The notes beneath the pieces are model-generated. The model saw nothing but the letters and a program-made list of their open reading frames with translations. It was not told the origin of the DNA and made no database searches. Both the position numbers and the translations under genes were made by a program. A stretch of DNA of 64,000 bases from Polaromonas sp. C04 (GTDB taxonomy: Bacteria; Pseudomonadota; Gammaproteobacteria; Burkholderiales; Burkholderiaceae_C), in NCBI RefSeq assembly GCF_002002705.1, contig NZ_MUNS01000028.1, positions 62,001-126,000 of the forward strand, given 5' to 3'. Each line of letters begins with the position of its first letter. The first letter of the stretch is position 1. Below are positions 9,374-17,897 of this stretch, in pieces.

Positions 9374-11038
9374 GTGAATATATTGACCATCTTGACCACC
9401 GCCGCCTGGCTGGTGCCCAACCATTACCCGCCGTGGACCGCGGCCTGGAGTGACGGGTTGGCAATCGCAGGGCTGTTGCTGCTGCTGCCAGCCGTCACTG
9501 CAAGCATAGTCACCGGTGCTCGTGTTTCATGGCAGCTGGCGGCCATCGCCGTTGTGTGCTGCGCCGTGGTGCTGGCGCAACTCATCACCGGAAAGCTTCT
9601 CTTCGTCGGTGATGCGCTGATGGCGGCGCTGTATATCGGCTTGTGGCTCGCGGCCGTAGTGGCGGGTAGCTTGATGGCTGCCGACGACAATCGCAGCGGC
9701 GGGCTGAACGTCTTGATGGCGGCCTGGTGCTTCGCCGCGCTACTGTCGGTCGGCGTTGCGCTGGTGCAGTGGACCGGCGCGCTGAGCCTGAACATCTACG
9801 CGGCCGACCTGCCGCCCGGCGCGCGGCCCTTCGGCAACGTGGCCCAGCCGAACAACTTGTGCACGCTGTGCTTTCTCGGCCTGTGCGGCCTGCTGTGGCT
9901 ACAGCAGCGCCAAAAGGTCAACGGCACCGCCTTCTGGCTGGGCGCCGGCTTCTTGTTGTGGGGCATGGTGATGACGCAGTCGCGCACCGGCTGGCTGCAA
10001 ATCGGCTTGCTTGTCGTGTGGGGTCTTGCCCTGATGGAGCGCGCAAACCTGCGCATCACGCGCACGCAACTACTGGTGCTGGGCGTGCTGTTTGCGGCCG
10101 GCGTGCTGCTTTGGCCGATGGTCTGCGATGCGCTGATGCTGTCTAGTGGGCGCTCGTTTGGCGACCAGATGCGGGCCGGCCCGCGGCTGCCGTATTGGCG
10201 GGCCATGCTGGACGCGATTGGGCGCGAGCCGCTGTGGGGCTACGGCTGGCAGCAGGTGGGGGCGGCGCAGGAGCGCGTGGCGCTGGATCATCCCGTCCTC
10301 GGGTACCTTTTCGACCACAGCCACAACCTGGTATTAGACCTGTTGTTATGGAATGGCGTGCCGATCGGCGGCCTCATCATCGCGGCGCTGGCTTGGTGGT
10401 TCATTGCGCACATTCGCGCCTGTCGCGATGCGCGCGCCGTGTGGCTCCTGGCGGCGGTGGGCGGTGTGGTCACGCACGGCATGCTCGAATACCCGCTGGA
10501 GTACGCCTACTTTTTGATTCCGGTCGGGCTGGCGATGGGCGCGGTGGATGGCTTTTCGCCGGCAGGCGGGGTGTCGCTGCGTCTGCCGCGCTGGGCGGTG
10601 CTGTCGTTCACCGTGCTGCTCAGCGTGGTGTTTGTGGGCGTGGCCATGGACTACCTGAAGGCCGAGGAAAACTACCGCATCCTGCGCTTTGAATCGGCGC
10701 ATATCGGAACGGACCGCATCGTGACGCCGGCGCCAAAGCTGCGCTTGCTCACGCAACTCGAAGCCTATCTGCAATTCGCGCGCACCGAGGCCACACCCGG
10801 CATGACCCCGCAGCAGGTGGACTGGATGCGCAAGGTGGCCGAGCGCTATGGGTTCTCGTCGGTGCTGTTCCGCTATGCGCTGGCGGCTGGCCTGAATGGC
10901 CAGCCCGAGGTTGCGCGCGACACGCTGGCGCGCATATGTCGCATTCATCAGCCCAAGCGCTGCGCAGAGGCCCGTGAGGGCTGGGCAGCGCTGCAGGTGC
11001 GCTATCCGCAGCTAGCGGGGGTGGAAGTGCCGAAATAA
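9374..11038 (+). CDS. O-antigen ligase / PglL family oligosaccharyltransferase, probable pilin glycosylation enzyme
   Basis: 554 residues, polytopic inner-membrane protein with about 10-12 hydrophobic segments and a C-terminal soluble part after about residue 435. Wzy_C-type features: MTQSRTGWLQIGL in a loop, the periplasmic motif FDHSHNLVLDLLLWNGVPIG with the histidine pair, and GMLEYPLEYAYF. PglL-type enzymes move a lipid-linked glycan to serine or threonine of pilins in the periplasm. Its place directly downstream of pilA matches tfpO/pilO, and the pilin ends in serine; function is inferred from this. Start GTG 9374; no ATG occurs before residue 100. Its last 37 bp overlap the 3' end of the convergent galE. 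Confidence 0.82.
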   Translation: MNILTILTTAAWLVPNHYPPWTAAWSDGLAIAGLLLLLPAVTASIVTGARVSWQLAAIAVVCCAVVLAQLITGKLLFVGDALMAALYIGLWLAAVVAGSLMAADDNRSGGLNVLMAAWCFAALLSVGVALVQWTGALSLNIYAADLPPGARPFGNVAQPNNLCTLCFLGLCGLLWLQQRQKVNGTAFWLGAGFLLWGMVMTQSRTGWLQIGLLVVWGLALMERANLRITRTQLLVLGVLFAAGVLLWPMVCDALMLSSGRSFGDQMRAGPRLPYWRAMLDAIGREPLWGYGWQQVGAAQERVALDHPVLGYLFDHSHNLVLDLLLWNGVPIGGLIIAALAWWFIAHIRACRDARAVWLLAAVGGVVTHGMLEYPLEYAYFLIPVGLAMGAVDGFSPAGGVSLRLPRWAVLSFTVLLSVVFVGVAMDYLKAEENYRILRFESAHIGTDRIVTPAPKLRLLTQLEAYLQFARTEATPGMTPQQVDWMRKVAERYGFSSVLFRYALAAGLNGQPEVARDTLARICRIHQPKRCAEAREGWAALQVRYPQLAGVEVPK

Positions 11039-12075
11039 CTCAGGTCAGATAACAATCGGTCTGCATACCCCGAAGGATTCATCGCCTGCCAGCGCCAAGC
11101 GTCCTCGCACATGCGCACCAGGTCGTGCTCGGCCTGCCAGCCCAGCAGGGTGCGCGCCAGGGTGGTGTCGGCATAGCAGGCGGCCACGTCGCCGGGGCGG
11201 CGCGCCACATGGCGGTGCGCGATGGGCCGGCCGGCCACGCGCGCAAAGGTGTCGACCAGCTGCTGCACGCTGACGCCGGAGCCGGTGCCCAGGTTCACGG
11301 TGATGGAGGACTGCTGCTTTGCCAGGTGGTCGAGCGCCGCCAGATGGCCGCGCGCCAGGTCCATCACGTGGATGTAGTCGCGCACGCCGGTGCCGTCCGG
11401 CGTGGGGTAGTCGTTGCCGAAGATGCTCAAGTATTCGCGCTGGCCCACGGCGACCTGGGTGATGTAGGGCATGAGGTTGTTCGGCACGCCGCTGGGCGCT
11501 TCGCCGATCAGGCCACTGGCGTGCGCGCCGACCGGGTTGAAGTAACGCAGAATCGCGACCTGCCAGTGCGGATCGGCGCGCTGCAGGTCGCGCAGCATGT
11601 CTTCGCAGACGAGCTTGGTGCGGCCGTAAGGGTTGGTGGCGCTCAAGGGCGCGGTCTCGGGGATCGGCACCTGCTGCGGCTCGCCGTACACCGTGGCCGA
11701 TGAGCTGAACACCAGCCGGCGCAGATTGGCGCGCTCCATCGCCTGCAGCAGGCTGAGGGTGCCGCCCACGTTGTTGTCGAAGTAGCGCAGCGGCTGCGCG
11801 ACCGACTCGCCCACGGCCTTGAGGCCGGCAAAGTGGATCACGCTGGCCACAGCATGCCGCGCGAAGACGCCGTCCAGCGCGGCGCCGTCGCGCACGTCTG
11901 CCTGCACGAACTCGAAGGCATCGCCGCACAACTGGCGCAGCCGCTCCAGCACATGCACGCTGCTGTTGCTCAGGTTGTCGACGATGACAACCCTGTGCCC
12001 CGCCTCCATGAGCAGGGCGGCCGTGTGCGAGCCGATGTAGCCGGCGCCGCCGGTGATGAGGATGGGGGGTGTCAT
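11002..12075 (-). CDS. galE: UDP-glucose 4-epimerase
   Basis: 357 residues. NAD-binding start ILITGGAGYIGSHTAALLME, the SSSATVYGEPQQVPI stretch and catalytic YGRTK (Tyr-x-x-x-Lys of short-chain dehydrogenase type) identify GalE, which interconverts UDP-glucose and UDP-galactose (or the N-acetyl forms). It lies between two glycan-ligase genes, so it probably feeds surface glycan or pilin glycan synthesis. Family proteins usually end near WRWQ-x-NPxGY; here about 18 further residues (ending SYFGTSTPASCG) are read through the overlap with the convergent ligase gene, suggesting loss of an original stop codon. Confidence 0.95.
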   Translation of the reverse strand: MTPPILITGGAGYIGSHTAALLMEAGHRVVIVDNLSNSSVHVLERLRQLCGDAFEFVQADVRDGAALDGVFARHAVASVIHFAGLKAVGESVAQPLRYFDNNVGGTLSLLQAMERANLRRLVFSSSATVYGEPQQVPIPETAPLSATNPYGRTKLVCEDMLRDLQRADPHWQVAILRYFNPVGAHASGLIGEAPSGVPNNLMPYITQVAVGQREYLSIFGNDYPTPDGTGVRDYIHVMDLARGHLAALDHLAKQQSSITVNLGTGSGVSVQQLVDTFARVAGRPIAHRHVARRPGDVAACYADTTLARTLLGWQAEHDLVRMCEDAWRWQAMNPSGYADRLLSDLSYFGTSTPASCG

Positions 12076-12153
12076 GGGTGGGCCTGTCGTAACGCTGGAT
12101 TATCCCAAAGGCCGCGCCTGCAGCGTCCCACACCTGCGGCACACTTGAGGCGT

Positions 12154-13671
12154 ATGCAATCCATCCCGATTTTCTTCCTGATCGCCCTGCCCTGGCTCAA
12201 TCCGTTTGCGCCCGGGCCGTCGCCGGCCGCGGTGCCGCTGCTGTTCTCGTGGGCCTGCGCCGCGGGTTTGCTGGCGCTGTGCAGCCGTCTCTCGGACCGG
12301 GATTTCTGCGGGCGCCTGGTCACCGCCGCCGCATGGGCCTGGCTGGCGGCCGGCCTGCTCAGCAGCGTCATGGGGCTGTGCCAGTACTTCGGCGCGGGCG
12401 CCAGCCTGCTGCCATGGGTGAACCAGACCGAACTGGGCGAGGCTTTTGCCAACCTGCGCCAGCGCAACCAGTTTGCGACGCTGACCAACATGGCGCTGGC
12501 CGCGCTGCTGTGGTTGGTGGCGACGGGGCGTTTCGGCGGACGCCGGGCTTGGCTTGGCTGGGCCGCGGCCGCGCTGCTGATGGCGGGCAATGCCGCGTCT
12601 TCGTCGCGCACCGGGCTGCTGCAACTGGTGTTGCTGTGCGCACTGGCCTGGCTGTGGGGCGGCTGGCGCCAGCCGGCCCTGCGCCGCGTCCTGTTGGCGG
12701 CCGTGCTGGCCTATGCGCTGGCCGCGGTGCTCCTGCCATGGCTGGCCGGGTTCGGGCTGTTCGGACACGATGCTTTTGCGCGTCTGCGCGCCGGCGACCG
12801 CCTTTGCGCCAGCCGCCTCACGCTCTGGGCCAACGTGCTGCAACTGATCGCCCAGCACCCCTGGCTGGGCTGGGGTTGGGGCCAACTCGCCTACGCGCAC
12901 TACATCACCTTGTACGACGGCCCGCGCTTTTGTGAAATTCTGGACAACGCGCACAACCTGCCGTTGCAGCTCGCGGTGACGCTCGGCATCCCAGCGGCGC
13001 TCTTGGTGTGCGGCGGCTTTGTGTGGTGGGCATGTCGGCAGCGGCCATGGCGCGAGGCCGACCCGACGCGCCGCATGGCGTGGGCGATTCTGGCGGTGAT
13101 CGGGCTGCACAGCCTGCTCGAATACCCGCTGTGGTACGGGCCGTTCCAGATCGCGTTCGGCCTGTGCCTGGCGTGGCTGTGGCTGACGGGGGCGCGCCGG
13201 AATGTGACATCAAATCGGCCTGTAGTCCTTGGTGTATCTGCGCAGTTAGCTATTGTTTCGGTAGCGTTTGCGGTGTTGACGGCCGTGCTGTACGCCGCCT
13301 GGGACTACCACCGCGTGAGCCAGATCTACCTCGCCCCCGAGCAGCGCGACGCCCCCTACCGCGACGACACGCTGGCCAAGGTGCGCGACTCAATGCTGTT
13401 CAGGAACCCCGTGCGTTTTGCCGAACTCACCATCACCGAGCTGACACCGGGCAATGCGGCGCAAATGCGCGCGCTGGCCGGCCGCTTGCTGCACTACTCG
13501 CCCGAGCCGCGCGTGATCGAAAAACTGATAGCGGCCGACGTGCTGCTCGGCCGCGATGACGACGCGCTGTTCCATCTGGCGCGCTTTCGGGCGGCATTTC
13601 CAAAGGACTATGCGCAGTGGACGGCGGACGACACCCGCCTGCCGCAAAAGCTGCGGGCGCCTGCGCCGTAG
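12154..13671 (+). CDS. O-antigen ligase / PglL family membrane protein (second copy)
   Basis: 505 residues from ATG 12154. Polytopic, with the same family marks as the first ligase: SSSRTGLLQLVLL, ILDNAHNLPLQLAVTLGIP and HSLLEYPLWYGPFQ, then a soluble tail from about residue 380. It may attach glycan to pilin, to other proteins, or to lipid A core; having two paralogues recalls Acinetobacter, where a general PglL and a pilin-specific TfpO sit near the pilin gene. A copy of the 55-bp dispersed element (13212-13265) lies in frame between the last membrane helices and supplies NRPVVLGVSAQLAIVSVAF. The start is 78 bp from the divergent galE start. Confidence 0.82.
   Translation: MQSIPIFFLIALPWLNPFAPGPSPAAVPLLFSWACAAGLLALCSRLSDRDFCGRLVTAAAWAWLAAGLLSSVMGLCQYFGAGASLLPWVNQTELGEAFANLRQRNQFATLTNMALAALLWLVATGRFGGRRAWLGWAAAALLMAGNAASSSRTGLLQLVLLCALAWLWGGWRQPALRRVLLAAVLAYALAAVLLPWLAGFGLFGHDAFARLRAGDRLCASRLTLWANVLQLIAQHPWLGWGWGQLAYAHYITLYDGPRFCEILDNAHNLPLQLAVTLGIPAALLVCGGFVWWACRQRPWREADPTRRMAWAILAVIGLHSLLEYPLWYGPFQIAFGLCLAWLWLTGARRNVTSNRPVVLGVSAQLAIVSVAFAVLTAVLYAAWDYHRVSQIYLAPEQRDAPYRDDTLAKVRDSMLFRNPVRFAELTITELTPGNAAQMRALAGRLLHYSPEPRVIEKLIAADVLLGRDDDALFHLARFRAAFPKDYAQWTADDTRLPQKLRAPAP
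13212..13265 (-). repeat. 55-bp dispersed element, copy 2 (inside second ligase gene)
   Basis: Plus strand begins AAATCGGCCTGTAGTCCTTG and ends TTAGCTATTGTTTCGGTAGC, i.e. on the minus strand GCTACCGAAACAATAGC ... AAGGACTACAGGCCGATTT. In frame in the host gene. Confidence 0.72.
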
Positions 13672-13686
13672 CGGGAAGGTTGATAT

Positions 13687-13698
13687 ATACCATGGTAT
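13687..13698. promoter_or_regulatory. Palindromic operator of vapBC
   Basis: ATACCATGGTAT is a perfect 12-bp palindrome inside an AT-rich promoter-like stretch (TTGATATATACC... ) 37 bp before the antitoxin ATG. VapB antitoxins usually repress their own promoter through such palindromes. Confidence 0.55.
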
Positions 13699-13734
13699 GT
13701 ATTAAGATGAACTTTTTTGAACTCGGGAGCTGCC

Positions 13735-13974
13735 ATGCAAACTGCCAAAGTCTTCAAAACCGGCCGCAGCCAGGCGGTGCGGCTGCCGGCCGAATTCCGC
13801 TTTGACACCGATGAGGTCTTTATCCGTCGCGATCCGCTGACGCAGGATGTGGTGCTGTCACGCCGCCCCGCCGACTGGAGCGAATTTTTTGCGCTGGCCG
13901 ATGCGGCGCGGATTCCAGAGGACTTTCTGGCCGATCGCGGTGACGTGGCCTCGCAGGTGCGCGAAGACCTTTGA
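13735..13974 (+). CDS. vapB: VapB-type antitoxin (SpoVT/AbrB fold)
   Basis: 79 residues. [20 protein letters not shown] is the swapped-hairpin AbrB DNA-binding start; the C-terminal half ([20 protein letters not shown]) is the toxin-binding tail. It should neutralise the PIN toxin encoded next and repress the pair's promoter. ATG 13735 has GGGAG upstream; the stop TGA shares one base with the start of vapC. The promoter carries a perfect palindrome. Confidence 0.9.
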   Translation: MQTAKVFKTGRSQAVRLPAEFRFDTDEVFIRRDPLTQDVVLSRRPADWSEFFALADAARIPEDFLADRGDVASQVREDL

Positions 13975-14417
13975 TGGCCGCGCCGACTGCGCCCGCCGCG
14001 CCCACGCGCTGGATGCTCGACACCAATATGGTGAGCTACGCGCTCAAGGGCACCCACCCCGCAGTGCGTGTGCACATGGCGCGCCACCCGCCGGCCGCGC
14101 TGTGCATTTCGGCCATCACCCAGTCCGAGCTGCTGTACGGCGTGGCGAAGAAACCGGCCGCTACCCGCGTCAAGGAGGTGGTCGATGAATTCCTGCGCTG
14201 GGTGGAGGTGCTGGACTGGAACGCCAACGCGGCGGCCATGCACGGCGCGCTGCGCGCCGATCTGGAGCGCCGTGGCGTGGGCCTCGGTGCCTTTGACTTG
14301 ATGATTGCCGCCCATGCGCTGGCACTGGATGCGGTGCTGGTCAGCAATGACCGTGCTTTTGCGCAGGTGCCCGGTTTGAAGCTGGAGAACTGGGCAACGA
14401 ACGAGGGTCAGGGGTGA
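13974..14417 (+). CDS. vapC: VapC-type PIN-domain ribonuclease toxin
   Basis: 147 residues. PIN active-site acids are present in order: MLDTNMVSYALKG (Asp), SAITQSELLYGVAKKP (Glu), LGAFDLMIAAHALALDAVLV (Asp) and SNDRAF. VapC toxins cut tRNA or rRNA and are held inactive by VapB. The start ATG overlaps the vapB stop (TGATG). The pair sits between the second ligase gene and the convergent moaC and reads like an accessory insertion into an otherwise housekeeping stretch. Confidence 0.92.
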   Translation: MAAPTAPAAPTRWMLDTNMVSYALKGTHPAVRVHMARHPPAALCISAITQSELLYGVAKKPAATRVKEVVDEFLRWVEVLDWNANAAAMHGALRADLERRGVGLGAFDLMIAAHALALDAVLVSNDRAFAQVPGLKLENWATNEGQG

Positions 14418-14429
14418 AAGGCCATGGCC

Positions 14430-14942
14430 TCACGGATTGACGAAACTGCCCGACTTGCCGCCGTGCTTTTGCAGCACGCGCACATCGGTCATGGTCATGC
14501 CGCGGTCCACGGCTTTCACCATGTCGTAGATGGTCAGCAGCGCGACCTGCACGGCGCTCAAGGCTTCCATCTCCACGCCGGTGGGGCCCACGGTTTCCAC
14601 GGTTGCGGTACAAAATATGGCTGAATCCCCCGCTGCATCTACGCTGTTAGCTTCGAAATCAATAGCAACCCGGGTGAGCGCGAGCGGGTGGCACAGCGGA
14701 ATCAGCTCGCTGGTTTTCTTTGCGGCCATGATGCCGGCGATGCGCGCCACGCCCAGCACGTCGCCCTTCCTGGCCGTGCCGGCCTCGATCAGGGCCAGCG
14801 TCTCGGGCCGCATGGTGATGCGCCCGCCGGCCACGGCAATGCGGTGCGTGGCGGCCTTGGCCGCCACATCGACCATGTGGGCCTGGCCTTGCGCGTCGAA
14901 GTGGGTCAGGGCCGTGGCGGGGGGGACATTGCGGGTGCTCAT
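14430..14942 (-). CDS. moaC: Cyclic pyranopterin monophosphate synthase
   Basis: 170 residues from ATG at 14942 ([20 protein letters not shown]). MoaC makes cyclic pyranopterin monophosphate in molybdenum cofactor synthesis. Family blocks: [13 protein letters not shown] and [20 protein letters not shown] with the catalytic Lys-Ala-x-Asp-Arg region. Divergent from the M48 protease gene with 66 bp between starts; convergent with vapC. A 55-bp dispersed element copy (14611-14666) is in frame, supplying [19 protein letters not shown], where relatives have a shorter or different loop. Confidence 0.96.
   Translation of the reverse strand: MSTRNVPPATALTHFDAQGQAHMVDVAAKAATHRIAVAGGRITMRPETLALIEAGTARKGDVLGVARIAGIMAAKKTSELIPLCHPLALTRVAIDFEANSVDAAGDSAIFCTATVETVGPTGVEMEALSAVQVALLTIYDMVKAVDRGMTMTDVRVLQKHGGKSGSFVNP
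14611..14666 (-). repeat. 55-bp dispersed element, copy 3 (inside moaC)
   Basis: Minus strand starts GCTATTGATTTCGAAGCTAA, has GCGTAGATGC in the middle and ends CAGCCATATTTTG. Same frame relative to the host as the copies in argC and the thioredoxin gene (Ala-Ile-Asp/Glu...). Confidence 0.68.
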
Positions 14943-15008
14943 AGGTAACAAAGGCGGTTGGTAAAAACCATTGACAGAACGGATTTTTCTTTCAAGCATC
15001 ATACGGCC

Positions 15009-16529
15009 ATGACTTACCGCATCAACATGCTCGTGCGGGCGCTGGCCGCCGCCGTGCTGGCCTTGCCCCTGCTGTTTTCACCGACGTGGTCGTACGCGCA
15101 ATTGCCCACGCTGGGCGATGGCGGCGAGATGAGCACCGGCGCCGAGCGCCGGCTGGGCGAGCGCATTGCGCGCGAGCTGTACCGCGACCCCGACTACATC
15201 GACGATCCGGTGCTGGCCGAGTACGTGCAGGGCATCTGGACGCGGCTGCTGGCGGCGGCGCGCGTGCGCGGCGAGCTCACGCCCGAGATGGACGACCGCT
15301 ACGCCTGGCAGGTCATCCTCGGGCGCGACCGCGAGATCAATGCCTTCGCCCTGCCCGGCGGCTACCTGGGGCTGCAGCTCGGGCTGATCGCCATCGTCGA
15401 CAGCCCGGACGAGCTGGCGTCGGTGCTGGGGCATGAGCTCAGCCACGTCACGCAGCGCCACATCTCGCGCCTGATGGCGCAGCAGAGCCGCATGACGCCG
15501 CTGATGATCGGCGCGATGATCCTGGGCGTGCTGGCGGCCAGCAAGAGCCCCGATCTGGGCGGTGCCATGATCAGCGGCGGGCAGGCCGCGGCCATGCAGG
15601 GGCAGCTGAATTTTTCGCGCGACATGGAGCGCGAGGCCGATCGCATCGGCTACGGCGTCATGACGCAGGCGGGCTATGCGCCGCAGGCCTTTGCCACCAT
15701 GTTCGAGAAGCTGCAGCAGGCCTCGCGCCTGAACGACAACGGCTCGTTTCCGTACCTGCGCACGCACCCGCTGACCACCGAGCGCATTGCCGACATGCAG
15801 GCCCGCGCGCAGCTGAATGCCACACCGCCGCTGCCCGCGCTGAGCCTGGAGCAGGCCATGATCACGGCGCGCGCGCAGGTGCTGTCGAATCCCGGCGTGG
15901 ATGCGCTGCGCGCTGCGGTGGCCGGCGCCTCCCCGGCGGCCGCTGCCACCATGACACCCGCGCGCCAGGCGGGCGCGCTGTACGCGGGGGCGCTGGCCAG
16001 CATGAAGCAGCGCAACTTCGCCCAGGCGCGCCAACTGGTGGCCCGGCTCACGCCGCTGGTGGCCGGTGACGCGACCGCCGCGCGGCTGGCCAATTTGCTG
16101 GCCGCCGAAGTGGCGTGGGCCGCGGGCGATGCACCGCGCGTGCTGGCGCTGGTGGATCCGGCCGCGCCCGGGCGCCCGGAGCTGGTGCTCTCCAGCGAGG
16201 CGCGCATCCGCACCGGCAAGGCGCTGGAGGCGGCGCAGCGGCTGCAGACCTGGGTGGCTTCGAACCCGCGCGACGCCAGCGCCTGGCAACTGCTGGCCAG
16301 CGCCTACAGTGCGCAGGGCGAGACTTTGCGCGCCATCCGCGCCGAAGCCGAGGCGCAGGTGGCGCAGCTCGACTACGCGGCCGCCGTGGACCGCTTCAAG
16401 GCGGCGCAGGATCTGGTGCGCAAGGAGGGCACGGGGCGCGATCCGGAGGGCCACATCGAGGCCTCGATCATCGACACCCGGCTGCGCCAGGTGCAGCTAC
16501 TTCTTAAGGAACAGGCTCTGGAGCACTGA
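15009..16529 (+). CDS. M48 family periplasmic metalloprotease with TPR region (BepA-like)
   Basis: 506 residues from ATG 15009. Sec signal peptide ([20 protein letters not shown], cleavage after SYA), then the zinc protease domain with HELSH at 142-146 and the third ligand in [14 protein letters not shown] near residue 207. Residues about 310-500 are alanine-rich helical repeats of TPR type. The arrangement is that of BepA/YfgC, a periplasmic protease-chaperone that guards outer-membrane protein and LptD assembly. Its 3' end overlaps the convergent small membrane protein gene by 33 bp. Confidence 0.92.
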   Translation: MTYRINMLVRALAAAVLALPLLFSPTWSYAQLPTLGDGGEMSTGAERRLGERIARELYRDPDYIDDPVLAEYVQGIWTRLLAAARVRGELTPEMDDRYAWQVILGRDREINAFALPGGYLGLQLGLIAIVDSPDELASVLGHELSHVTQRHISRLMAQQSRMTPLMIGAMILGVLAASKSPDLGGAMISGGQAAAMQGQLNFSRDMEREADRIGYGVMTQAGYAPQAFATMFEKLQQASRLNDNGSFPYLRTHPLTTERIADMQARAQLNATPPLPALSLEQAMITARAQVLSNPGVDALRAAVAGASPAAAATMTPARQAGALYAGALASMKQRNFAQARQLVARLTPLVAGDATAARLANLLAAEVAWAAGDAPRVLALVDPAAPGRPELVLSSEARIRTGKALEAAQRLQTWVASNPRDASAWQLLASAYSAQGETLRAIRAEAEAQVAQLDYAAAVDRFKAAQDLVRKEGTGRDPEGHIEASIIDTRLRQVQLLLKEQALEH

Positions 16530-16850
16530 GTCGATCAGCACGCCCAAGAGCGAGTAGATCAGCGAGCCGATCAGCGCGGCGCCGAAACCGGTCACGTGAA
16601 AGCCCGCCAGCAGGCCCGAGGCGGCCCAGAACATGAGCGCATTGATGACGAACAGAAACAGCCCGAGCGTGATCAGCGTCACCGGCAGCGTCAGCACCAC
16701 CAGAACCGGGCGCACGATGGTGTTGAGCAGACCGATGACGAACGCGGCAATCAGCGCCGCCGTGAAGCTCTTGACTTGCACGCCGCTGTACAGGCCTGCC
16801 ACCGCCAGCAGCGCCACCGCGTGAAGCAGCCATTTAAAGATGAGTTTCAT
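16497..16850 (-). CDS. PF04020-type small membrane protein (phage holin family 4-like)
   Basis: 117 residues with four hydrophobic helices ([80 protein letters not shown]). This matches the widespread YvlD/PF04020 family, named after holins but normally chromosomal and of unknown function; nothing phage-like surrounds it. Its start overlaps the end of the upstream TerC gene by 17 bp, so the two are probably co-transcribed. Confidence 0.85.
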   Translation of the reverse strand: MKLIFKWLLHAVALLAVAGLYSGVQVKSFTAALIAAFVIGLLNTIVRPVLVVLTLPVTLITLGLFLFVINALMFWAASGLLAGFHVTGFGAALIGSLIYSLLGVLIDSVLQSLFLKK

Positions 16851-17550
16851 GGTGGGGGAGCATAGCATCCGCTGCCAGCCTGCGGCGATGCCACCAGCCC
16901 GCGCCCAGCACGCCGGCCACGGCCAGCGCATAAGTGCCCCAGCGCGCCGCCGTGTGAAGGGTTCCAGGGTCGGCGAACACGCCGCGCAGCACGGGCTCGC
17001 TCACGATCATGCTGGCGGCGGTCAACGCCAGCACCGCCGCACCGGCCTGGATGATGAGCGGAAAACGATCCACCAGTTTGAGCACCAGCGTGCTGCCCAA
17101 AACCACGATCGGCACGCTGATCACCAGGCCGATGAGCACCAGCGCGAACGAACCGTGCGCCGCACCGGCCACGCCCAGCACGTTGTCCACACCCATCAGC
17201 GCATCGGCGACCACGATGGTTTTCATGGCGCCCCAGAAGGTGTTGGCGGCGGGCTTGTCGTGCGCGTCGCCGCCGCTGCCGGTCAGCAGCTGGTAGGCGA
17301 TCCAGAGCAGCGCGAGGCCGCCGAGCAGCATCAGGCCTGGCACCTTGAGCAGCCAGACCACGCCCACGGTCATGGCGGCGCGCACCACGATGGCGCCGAC
17401 CGTGCCCCAGACAATCGCGCGGCGCTGCAGCGATTGGGGCAGGCTGCGCGCGGCCAGCGCGATGACGATGGCGTTGTCGCCCGCGAGCACCAGGTCGATG
17501 AGGATGATGGCGAGGAGAGCGGACCACCAGGCGGAGGAGAAAAATTCCAT
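16834..17550 (-). CDS. TerC family integral membrane protein (second copy), riboswitch-controlled
   Basis: 238 residues, about seven membrane segments. TerC acidic motifs: VLAGDNAIVIALAARSLP near 20-40 and DALMGVDNVLGVAGAAHG near 115. Related to Alx/YkoY proteins, which are implicated in manganese export. The 5' leader between 17551 and 17775 carries the signature of a yybP-ykoY manganese riboswitch, which supports a manganese-related role for this paralogue. Downstream it overlaps the PF04020 gene. Confidence 0.9.
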   Translation of the reverse strand: MEFFSSAWWSALLAIILIDLVLAGDNAIVIALAARSLPQSLQRRAIVWGTVGAIVVRAAMTVGVVWLLKVPGLMLLGGLALLWIAYQLLTGSGGDAHDKPAANTFWGAMKTIVVADALMGVDNVLGVAGAAHGSFALVLIGLVISVPIVVLGSTLVLKLVDRFPLIIQAGAAVLALTAASMIVSEPVLRGVFADPGTLHTAARWGTYALAVAGVLGAGWWHRRRLAADAMLPHHETHL

Positions 17551-17584
17551 GGCAAAACTCTGTCGTATTGTCGTGTCGGTTCAA

Positions 17585-17772
17585 ACAACACCCGGTGGGC
17601 AACGCGTGGCGCGCCGGAGGGGGGCGGCCTTCGCGCTGCACAACCAGTGCATGGCGAAGGTCTTGCTCGATTGGGGCCGCGTGTGCGGCCTCGATCTGGG
17701 GAACCGGATGAACTGGCGGACAGTTCTTCGTGTTGACGATTCACCCACAGGGAGCTACTCCCCTTCTTGGCC
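17585..17772 (-). ncRNA. Probable yybP-ykoY (Mn2+) riboswitch upstream of terC
   Basis: On the minus strand the leader contains AAGAAGGGGAGTAGCTCCCT (core GGGGAGTAGC at 17763-17754), the hallmark of this riboswitch class. Further on, GACCTTCGCC begins a long hairpin in which CCTTCGC (17660-17654) pairs with GCGAAGG (17634-17628) around an inner GCAC/GTGC stem. Ends are approximate. This accounts for about half of the 347-bp stretch 17551-17897 between terC and the divergent DUF3717 gene; nothing else is recognised in that stretch. Confidence 0.72.
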
Positions 17773-17897
17773 GCGATTGGACCATCGAACGCGGAGACCC
17801 CGCAAACCAAAAGGCTTTGTTGGGGCGTCGCCGATACCCCAATGGCGCCAGGGCCGCAGGCGCGGCGCTATCATCCGGTTCCGCTCTACTGCACCTC

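Noticed and set aside
13471-13560. Possible 55-bp element near CTGATAGCGGCC in the second ligase gene
   Set aside because: Isolated ATAGC with no paired GCTAT and no downstream blocks.
16497-16850. Prophage remnant suggested by a holin-like gene
   Set aside because: PF04020 proteins carry the holin name but are ordinary chromosomal membrane proteins; no phage genes, attachment sites or integrase are near.
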